Assembly (NCBI GenBank): GCA_027347805.1
Contig: DAIEQP010000100.1
Coordinates: 1 to 14,831 of the forward strand
DNA from: Ignavibacteria bacterium
GTDB lineage: Bacteria > Bacteroidota > Ignavibacteria > Ignavibacteriales > Melioribacteraceae
Direction: 5' to 3'
DNA length: 14,831 nucleotides
The first letter of the stretch is position 1. Each line of letters begins with the position of its first letter. Position numbers and translations under genes: made by a program. The notes below the pieces were generated by a model that did not search any database, was not told where the DNA came from, and saw nothing but the letters and a program-made list of their open reading frames with translations. Shown here piece after piece: positions 6,901-11,903 of the stretch.

Positions 6901-7771
6901 AAACGATTTCTCTGACATCAAACCGGCTGAATCATCACAAAAGCAAACAATGGTTTTGGGTGATAAAGATAAACTGGAATCTTATCTAGAAGAACTTAAC
7001 AAACTTACAGGCCTGGATTCAGTTAAAGAGGGAATTACAAAACTTGTAAGCAGTTTAAAGATAGCACAGCTGCGTAAAGAAAGAGGGATGGAAGTCGTCC
7101 AAAAACCGCTTCATTCAATATTTACCGGAAACCCGGGAACAGGAAAAACTACGGTAGCCAGAATTATTGCAAATATTTATAAAGAACTTGGTGTTGTTGA
7201 AAAGGGGCATCTTGTTGAGGTTGATCGTGCTCAGCTGGTTGCTGGATATTCGGGGCAGACAGCTATCAAAACAGATGAAGTGATTAAAAAAGCCTTGGGT
7301 GGAATTTTATTTATCGATGAAGCTTATACACTTGCAAGGGGCGGTGGTGATTTTGGCCAGGAAGCAATTGATACTTTGTTAAAACGAATGGAAGATTTCA
7401 AAGGTCAGTTTATTGTAATCGTTGCAGGTTATACCCGTGAGATGCAGATGTTTGTTGATACCAATCCTGGATTAGCTTCAAGATTTGTAAACACATTTCA
7501 TTTCGAGGATTATAATCCGGATCAATTAACCTCAATTGCAGAAGGTATGGCAAAGGCAAGCGGTTATGCCTTTGATGAAGAAGGGAAAAAAGCTTTAATC
7601 GATAAGTTTACCGATATTTATACTAAGCGTGATAAAAATTTTGGAAATGCAAGAACTGCTAGAAATACTTTGATGGAAATAATTAGTAATCAAGAAGAGA
7701 GAATTTCGAATCTTATTAATCCATCGAATGATGATTTAGCTATAATAAAAATGATTGATGTAAAACATTAA
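3965..7771 (+). CDS. TPR - beta domain - triple CbxX/CfqX-type AAA+ ATPase
   Basis: This 1268-residue protein begins with TPR-like helices (about 1-250), such as AAICYAWALLENNDPLNAE. A low-complexity link leads to a beta-rich domain (about 280-402) ending in FWINGDARIELFMNKEKVAE. Three AAA+ modules of the CbbX/SpoVK/EccA class follow, opening at about residues 434, 723 and 1008. Each has Walker A (GNPGTGKT 482-489, GSPGTGKT 768-775, GNPGTGKT 1055-1062), Walker B FIDEAYTL (Asp545/Glu546, Asp831/Glu832, Asp1118/Glu1119), a VAGY or AAGY sensor-1 strand, an NPG-x-x-SRF arginine region and RDKNFGNAR. All three look catalytically intact. Family members remodel protein complexes as hexamers: CbbX acts on Rubisco, and EccA, which also has N-terminal TPRs, works in type VII secretion. 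Most have one or two AAA modules, so three is unusual. Neither Rubisco nor secretion genes are nearby. The target is unknown; the operon suggests control by the SiaC-like switch. Confidence 0.92.
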   Translation: MDQQNLNQIQQEAFEHLLKGRARMALPLAEQLIKERQNDSEAAICYAWALLENNDPLNAEKYMKQSVELPGDSVTARMYRAYLQMRLSSFEGAVYDFNMTEGKQKELLAWTYLNKAKSLAAIGEVEKASNFFTLALMIDNNANPEWKKLKIYFQKAQEIKKANSLNSSNAKEFIELCTASLKQKEYWFSLLVSKALVAEPDILVNHPEAELLELESMYKLNQLKPVMEKIELLKKKLPEDEKIKSIEQAVLNSNKKGEELKTSSAESSENAQPVKSATNFYPSKYAEVFSMKLYDFRKDDKEKVFYSAICLDDVKEIGVEIIFNNPFYKKSDQSIRCFLAWYLDDDLVDQMNFELNVPADWDAMILTRATDTKKNRFWINGDARIELFMNKEKVAEKSFKIDNASVIEIEKSKEEKKETEEIEDVETVDINQVLDELNSIVGLSSIKKSVKELIDYLEFMRERKQLGLKAKDQVSVHTIFLGNPGTGKTTVARLMGKIFKGMGLLPKGKVIEVDRSALVGQYVGETAQKTEKIIEQALGNVLFIDEAYTLVKKGASNDFGQEAIDVLLKRMEDKKGEFFVVVAGYPKEMQDFLDANPGLRSRFTHNFMFEDYQPEELLEIFKKLVKDEDYRITDEAEKILLKELSNIYRTRDKNFGNARTVRKIFEDAKLEVSKRYLTLPKHERTQEKLTTVYPEDIKAILKPHDIKVDVKLPINEELLSEALNQLEKLQGLNSVKKDVREMVKLAKYYNEIGENIRDKFTSHVLFLGSPGTGKTTVARIISKIYTALAILPNGQLIETDRSGLVASYVGQTAEKTTAAINSSIGGTLFIDEAYTLVKGGDNDFGKEAIDTLLKRMEDDRGKFIVIAAGYTDEMKAFLESNPGMKSRFTKTFFFEDYTPEDLMEIFINLCKKDSLRIEDGARALLVKYFNKIYRDRDKNFGNARIVRNVFDNANRNRILRLADIPSSQLNEEKKILFVLNDFSDIKPAESSQKQTMVLGDKDKLESYLEELNKLTGLDSVKEGITKLVSSLKIAQLRKERGMEVVQKPLHSIFTGNPGTGKTTVARIIANIYKELGVVEKGHLVEVDRAQLVAGYSGQTAIKTDEVIKKALGGILFIDEAYTLARGGGDFGQEAIDTLLKRMEDFKGQFIVIVAGYTREMQMFVDTNPGLASRFVNTFHFEDYNPDQLTSIAEGMAKASGYAFDEEGKKALIDKFTDIYTKRDKNFGNARTARNTLMEIISNQEERISNLINPSNDDLAIIKMIDVKH
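5264..7771 (+). repeat. Three tandem AAA+ modules (intragenic repeat)
   Basis: Module starts are at about 5264, 6131 and 6986, giving periods of 867 and 855 nt. Walker A motifs fall at residues 482, 768 and 1055, spacings of 286 and 287. Each module opens with an L-x-x-L-x-x-x-x-GL-x-S-(I/V)-K segment and closes with RDKNFGNAR, pointing to duplication of an entire module rather than of the P-loop core alone. Confidence 0.85.
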
Positions 7772-7855
7772 TTCTCTGATTTGTGTGTTATATAAATAAT
7801 CAGGAATAAGCATTAGTAATGTTTATTAGAATATTTGGATTTGTAATATCAAAAA

Positions 7856-7890
7856 AATAACCTGAGTTGATTTATACAACTCAGGTTATT
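7856..7890. terminator. Perfect 14-bp hairpin after the AAA+ gene
   Basis: AATAACCTGAGTTG (7856-7869) and its exact reverse complement (7877-7890) flank a 7-nt loop. It lies 85 nt after the AAA+ stop codon and before the thiolase gene, a natural end for the signalling/AAA+ transcription unit. On the + strand the hairpin is not followed by a U-run. An A-run (7851-7857) precedes it, so the classic hairpin-plus-U-tract reads on the - strand, where there is no gene. It is probably a terminator, but direction and strength are uncertain. Confidence 0.6.
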
Positions 7891-7963
7891 CAAGTCGCAG
7901 ACAGAACAATCTTGATTAAAGTGCTTCTAAATTAATTTCCTCTTCATAAAAAAAATGTTAAGT

Positions 7964-7969
7964 TATAAA
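7964..7969 (+). promoter_or_regulatory. Possible -10 element for the thiolase gene
   Basis: TATAAA lies 46 nt before the thiolase ATG. No good -35 box is seen about 17 nt upstream, and the organism's promoter consensus is unknown, so this is only a weak candidate. Confidence 0.2.
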
Positions 7970-8015
7970 CGTTTCGAAAGTTCCAAATGTAAAGAACATT
8001 AAAAATGAGTTTACT

Positions 8016-9194
8016 ATGAAAAAAGTTGTTATCACTCATGCAAAAAGAACTGCAGTAGGTTCTTTTAACGGTGCATTAGCAAGTCTTTCCGCTCCTCAGC
8101 TCGGTTCTTCTATAATTAAATCACTTCTTGAAGAATCCCGGATTGATCCCTCAATGATTGACGAAGTAATTATGGGGAATGTCCTGAGTGCCGGATTAGG
8201 ACAGGCACCAGCACGTCAAGCAGCTTTGAATGCAGGACTTTCAAATAGAACAGAATGTTTAACAGTTAATAAAATGTGCGGAAGCGGATTGAAAGCAATA
8301 ATGCTTGCACAGCAGGCAATTCAGTCCGGTGATGCAGAAATAATAATTGCTGGCGGACAGGAGAGCATGTCGAATGCACCATATATTCTGCAGAATGCAA
8401 GGGGAGGTTATCGGCTTGGTAATGCAACAATTTATGATTCAATCCTTCTTGATGGTTTGACAGATGTCTATGAAAATATTCACATGGGAAATTGCGCAGA
8501 AGCATGTGCAAAAGAATTTAATTTTACAAGAGAACAGCTTGATGAATATGCAGTGCTTTCATATAACAGGGCGCTTGCAGCACAGAAAGAGGGAAAATTC
8601 AACGATGAAATTGCGCCTGTGAAAATGAAAACGAAAACAGGAGAGGTGAGTTTTTCTAAAGATGAAGAACCTGAAAAAGTAAATTTTGAAAAAATTCCTA
8701 CGCTTCGACCTGCTTTTGATAAGAATGGTGTGGTGACTGCAGCAAATGCATCCAAACTAAACGATGGTGCCGCTGCAGTTTTAATAATGAGTGAAGAAAA
8801 GGCAAACCAGCTAGGATATCATCCAATGGCGGAAATTGTTGCTCAGAGTTCTGCTGCTAAAGCACCGATTCAATTTACTACTGCTCCAGCCGATGCAATT
8901 ATCAAAGTACTAACTAAAGCAAACCTGCAAAAAACAGATATTGATCTTTACGAAATTAATGAAGCGTTTGGAGTTGTAAGTTTAGCTGTTAATAAATTAT
9001 TAGATCTTTCAACTGATACTGTAAATGTGAATGGAGGTGCAATTGCAATTGGGCATCCCATTGGCGCAAGCGGTGCTAGAATAATGACTACTCTTCTTTA
9101 TGAAATGAAAAGAAGAAATTCAAAATATGGGCTTGCTTCTTTATGCATCGGCGGAGGTGAAGCTTCAGCAGTTATAGTAAAGAAATATGAGTAA
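8016..9194 (+). CDS. Acetyl-CoA C-acetyltransferase (thiolase)
   Basis: This 392-residue protein has the standard length of a biosynthetic-type thiolase (AtoB/ThlA/PhaA class). Such enzymes condense two acetyl-CoA to acetoacetyl-CoA, or run the reverse cleavage. Catalytic residues are in place: nucleophile Cys88 in NKMCGSG, Asn315 in NEAFGV, His347 in GHPIGASG and the acid/base Cys377 in CIGGG. The GGQESMSNAPY and TAANASKLNDGAA motifs are also typical. It is cytosolic, with no targeting signal. No clear Shine-Dalgarno precedes the ATG, where the leader is A-rich. No other beta-oxidation, ketone-body or polyhydroxybutyrate gene lies beside it, so the pathway cannot be read from context, and a broader 3-ketoacyl-CoA specificity is possible. 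It is flanked by the hairpin upstream and a 309-nt gap downstream, so it appears to be transcribed alone. Confidence 0.95.
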   Translation: MKKVVITHAKRTAVGSFNGALASLSAPQLGSSIIKSLLEESRIDPSMIDEVIMGNVLSAGLGQAPARQAALNAGLSNRTECLTVNKMCGSGLKAIMLAQQAIQSGDAEIIIAGGQESMSNAPYILQNARGGYRLGNATIYDSILLDGLTDVYENIHMGNCAEACAKEFNFTREQLDEYAVLSYNRALAAQKEGKFNDEIAPVKMKTKTGEVSFSKDEEPEKVNFEKIPTLRPAFDKNGVVTAANASKLNDGAAAVLIMSEEKANQLGYHPMAEIVAQSSAAKAPIQFTTAPADAIIKVLTKANLQKTDIDLYEINEAFGVVSLAVNKLLDLSTDTVNVNGGAIAIGHPIGASGARIMTTLLYEMKRRNSKYGLASLCIGGGEASAVIVKKYE

Positions 9195-9503
9195 TTTTTG
9201 GCAGGTGATCACAAAATAAAGCATGGAATAGATTTGATGCAATTCGATGTGCAAGAGTATTTATGCTGAAATTGGAAAATTTTTAATACTAAAGCTGATT
9301 ACTCTGTAAAACTTTTTCATATAATTTTGAATGAAATAATATCTCAACCTTTCAACAAACCCAAGTAAATTTTTTAAGATTTACAGAGTCAAATACATGA
9401 GGCTGGGTTTGAAAATTTCATAAATAATTTGGTGCATCTTTTACTTATTAAGCTAAATAATTTGTGCGTTTTTCCGAAAATAAAATGGAAAAACAAATTA
9501 ATA
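9195..9503. other. Gene-free gap with two interleaved inverted repeats
   Basis: No convincing coding sequence is seen. ACTCTGTAAA (9301-9310) pairs perfectly with 9380-9389, and CAAACCCA (9356-9363) pairs perfectly with 9404-9411. The order A-B-A'-B' is that of a pseudoknot if transcribed. A TATAAT at 9320-9325 has no matching -35 box. The gap should contain the promoter of the histidine kinase gene. Confidence 0.4.
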
Positions 9504-11552
9504 ATGAAAAGACTAATAAAATTATATCTTAAATTAAGTGCGCTTATCTTAATATTTTTATCCGTTCATTTCTCTGCCCAAACCCTAGTGGATACATTAA
9601 AACAGCGGTTATCTACTCAAAAAGGTAAAGAGAGAATAGGTACACTAATAGCTTTAAGTCAGCAGAATGTTTATTTCGATTCAAAACAGTCTAGGGAATA
9701 TGCACTCGAAGCCCTTTCATTAGCCAATCAGAATAACGACGAAATAAATAAAGCCGAAGCATATTACTATTTGGGTTTTAGTGAATATCGTCTTGGAAAT
9801 TATCAGGTTGCTTTGCAGTATCTTAATAATGCATCAGAAACCTGGAAGAATCTTAAAAATGATAATTCACTCGCCACTGCCAGAAATCTGATAGCGATAG
9901 TATATTATTACATTGGTCGTTACGAAATTTCAACCAAACTCTATTCTCAAAATTTGGTCTATTATAAATCAAAAAATAATATGATTTATTATTCCAAAAT
10001 GTTGACGAATATTGCTAATGTTTATTTAAAGAAAGAGAATTTTGAAAAAGCACTTGAAAATTTACTTTTAGCTGAAAGATTTGCAAGAAAGTATTCTGCA
10101 AACGATTCGTATTATTTGGGTAATTTATTATGTAATATCGGCGAGGCTTATTTCGGCAAAAAAAAGCATGAACTTGCACTCAAAAATTATTATGAAGCTC
10201 TTGAATATCTAAATAGAATTAAACTCACTGACGGAATTGCAAATGTTCAGCAGGATATTGGTCTGGCTTATCTTGAACTTAAAAACTATTCTGAGTCAAT
10301 AAACTATTTCAATTTAGCTCTTAAGAATTATTCAGAAATAAATTACACAAAAGGGGTAATGGATGTTAAAGACAACATCATCAAATATTTTAAGGAAGTT
10401 AAGAAGCCTGATATTGCCTTGAAAGAAGCTGAATCTCTTGAAGAGATTGCCACTTCGGCTAAAGATACCCTGATGCTTGCTAAAAGCTATAATCATTTTG
10501 CAGATATTTACGAGGCAAAAGGAAATTGTGTTCTTGCTTCAAAATTTTTCAGAAAATATCTCAATTTGAAAACTTCGATTGAAAAAGAAGAAAACAAACA
10601 GAACTTTTTAGGTTTGCAGGTTCTTACCGATGCTGAAGAAAAGGATATGGAAAACATAAATCTTAGACAGGAAAACGAATTACAAAAAGAAAGACTGAAA
10701 ACCAGCTGGTTAATATTTTTTACTGTTATCGGAGGCTTAATAGTATTTGCTGTTTTTTCCCTTATGCTTTATAAAAAAGAAAAAAATATTCGGAAATACG
10801 CAGCATTGTTAGAAAAGAAAAATGAAGAAATAAATATTCAGAATAATAAACTTGAAGAGGTAATTCTAGCTAAAGATAAATTCTTTTCGATTTTGGCGCA
10901 CAATTTAAAAAATCCATTCTGGGCGCTGCTGGGCTTAAATAAAATGCTCGATGAAGATTATAGTGAATTGTCCGATTCTGAAAAGAGGGAAATAATAATC
11001 CGGATGGGAAGTTCCATAGAAAACGTATATAAATTATTTGAAGATCTGTTAAGCTGGGCAAAGACTCAGCAATCGGCAATTAAACCGGTTAAAGAAAATT
11101 TAAATGCTGCTGAGCTTATTTATACTTCTGTTAAACCATACGAGCTGCGCGCCAAGGAAAAAAATGTTAACATTTTAGTGAATACAGATGAAAATATTTC
11201 TTTTTATGCCGATAGATTTATGCTTGAAACAATAATTGGAAATTTTGTTGATAATGCAATAAAATTCTCAAAAGAAAATAGTAATGTTGAAGTAGCAGCT
11301 TATAATGAGGATAATAATTTTGTCATATCTATCAAGGATTTCGGTATTGGTATTCCGGATGAAAAAATTGAAAAATTATTTATGCTTGGTGAAAACATAT
11401 CTTCACAGGGGACCCAGAATGAAAAAGGATCCGGCCTTGGTTTGATCATCTGCAAAGAGTTTCTAAAACTCAATAATGGAGAAATTTTTGTCGAGAGTAA
11501 GGTAAATGAAGGAACTAAATTTTCAATTAAATTGCCATTGGAAAAATTCTAA
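9504..11552 (+). CDS. TPR-containing membrane sensor histidine kinase
   Basis: From the ATG at 9504 the protein has 682 residues. That start is preferred because it gives a proper signal peptide: positive MKRLIK, a hydrophobic core, and likely cleavage near SAQ at 24-26. The in-frame TTG at 9429 would add 25 residues ahead of it. Tetratricopeptide repeats fill about 45-350 (for example AEAYYYLGFSEYRLGNYQVA) and would lie outside the cytoplasmic membrane. A single transmembrane helix spans about 401-423. A coiled coil leads to the kinase: H-box ILAHNLKNPF with His466, N-box GNFVDNAIKFS (Asn584), G1 DFGIGIP and G2 GSGLGL (642-646). All catalytic motifs are intact. There is no receiver domain and no response regulator directly beside it, so it looks like an orphan. 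The signal is unknown; TPRs suggest a protein or peptide ligand. Confidence 0.92.
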   Translation: MKRLIKLYLKLSALILIFLSVHFSAQTLVDTLKQRLSTQKGKERIGTLIALSQQNVYFDSKQSREYALEALSLANQNNDEINKAEAYYYLGFSEYRLGNYQVALQYLNNASETWKNLKNDNSLATARNLIAIVYYYIGRYEISTKLYSQNLVYYKSKNNMIYYSKMLTNIANVYLKKENFEKALENLLLAERFARKYSANDSYYLGNLLCNIGEAYFGKKKHELALKNYYEALEYLNRIKLTDGIANVQQDIGLAYLELKNYSESINYFNLALKNYSEINYTKGVMDVKDNIIKYFKEVKKPDIALKEAESLEEIATSAKDTLMLAKSYNHFADIYEAKGNCVLASKFFRKYLNLKTSIEKEENKQNFLGLQVLTDAEEKDMENINLRQENELQKERLKTSWLIFFTVIGGLIVFAVFSLMLYKKEKNIRKYAALLEKKNEEINIQNNKLEEVILAKDKFFSILAHNLKNPFWALLGLNKMLDEDYSELSDSEKREIIIRMGSSIENVYKLFEDLLSWAKTQQSAIKPVKENLNAAELIYTSVKPYELRAKEKNVNILVNTDENISFYADRFMLETIIGNFVDNAIKFSKENSNVEVAAYNEDNNFVISIKDFGIGIPDEKIEKLFMLGENISSQGTQNEKGSGLGLIICKEFLKLNNGEIFVESKVNEGTKFSIKLPLEKF

Positions 11553-11581
11553 ATTTATATTCAATGAATAAATTTTAGAAT
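11546..11581 (+). terminator. AT-rich hairpin over the kinase stop codon
   Basis: ATTCTAAATTTAT (11546-11558) pairs with 11568-11581 with a single-base bulge and a 9-nt loop. It begins within the last codons of the histidine kinase gene. There is no U-run after it and the stem is AT-rich, so it is a weak terminator candidate. Confidence 0.35.
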
Positions 11582-11903
11582 AAGCTCTTAATATATCTGG
11601 GAATAGTAATTATTCAGAAATGCCTTAAACCATAAACAAATAAGAACAAAATGTTCGTAATTTGAGTCAAATAAAGGGGGCCCTGCAAATGAGAACTGGA
11701 CTAATCTTGTTATAATTTTTTTCAAATTTTCAAAAATATTTTCAGAATATTATTAAGACAATTGCTAACTTTAACAAGACAAACGAGTCAGGAATTAAAA
11801 TGAAGTTTAACAGGGCTACAACTTCATTTCGCAAGTGTTCACACCAATTTATTTTTTGTAATGAGCTAAATTAAAACACTTTAGTAGATTTACAGGAGGT
11901 GTT
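11553..11903. other. Gene-free leader region before the surface-protein gene
   Basis: No credible gene is seen. Besides the hairpin at its start, it holds GAACA-AAA-TGTTC (11644-11656), a short inverted repeat that could be an operator, and TGAAGTT (11801-11807) paired with AACTTCA (11820-11826), a possible leader hairpin about 80 nt before the next start. The promoter of the next gene should lie here, but I cannot assign boxes with confidence. Confidence 0.35.
11894..11900 (+). promoter_or_regulatory. Strong Shine-Dalgarno of the surface-protein gene
   Basis: AGGAGGT, a near-full anti-16S match, lies three bases before the ATG at 11904. This is the best ribosome binding site in the window and decides the start of the long open frame. 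Confidence 0.8.

Noticed and set aside
3965..7771. Rubisco activase (CbbX) or EccA as a specific assignment for the triple AAA+ protein
   Set aside because: Only the AAA class is shared; no Rubisco or type VII secretion gene is present and the domain layout differs.
7972..7979. TTTCGAAA palindrome before the thiolase gene as an operator
   Set aside because: Symmetry stops at 8 bp and the flanks do not pair, so it is too short to call.
8480..8755. 91-codon minus-strand open frame inside the thiolase gene
   Set aside because: The + strand carries a complete thiolase with catalytic residues; the antisense product is Ser/Phe-rich without motifs.
9320..9325. TATAAT as promoter of the histidine kinase gene
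   Set aside because: No -35 match at 16-18 nt and more than 170 nt from the start codon; such hexamers are expected by chance in AT-rich DNA.
9429..9503. TTG start of the histidine kinase adding 25 residues
   Set aside because: It would place residues ahead of a clean signal peptide that starts at the ATG at 9504, and no ribosome binding site supports it.
11800..11872. Short ATG frame of about 23 codons before the surface-protein gene
   Set aside because: There is no ribosome binding site and no recognisable motif; it overlaps a possible leader hairpin.
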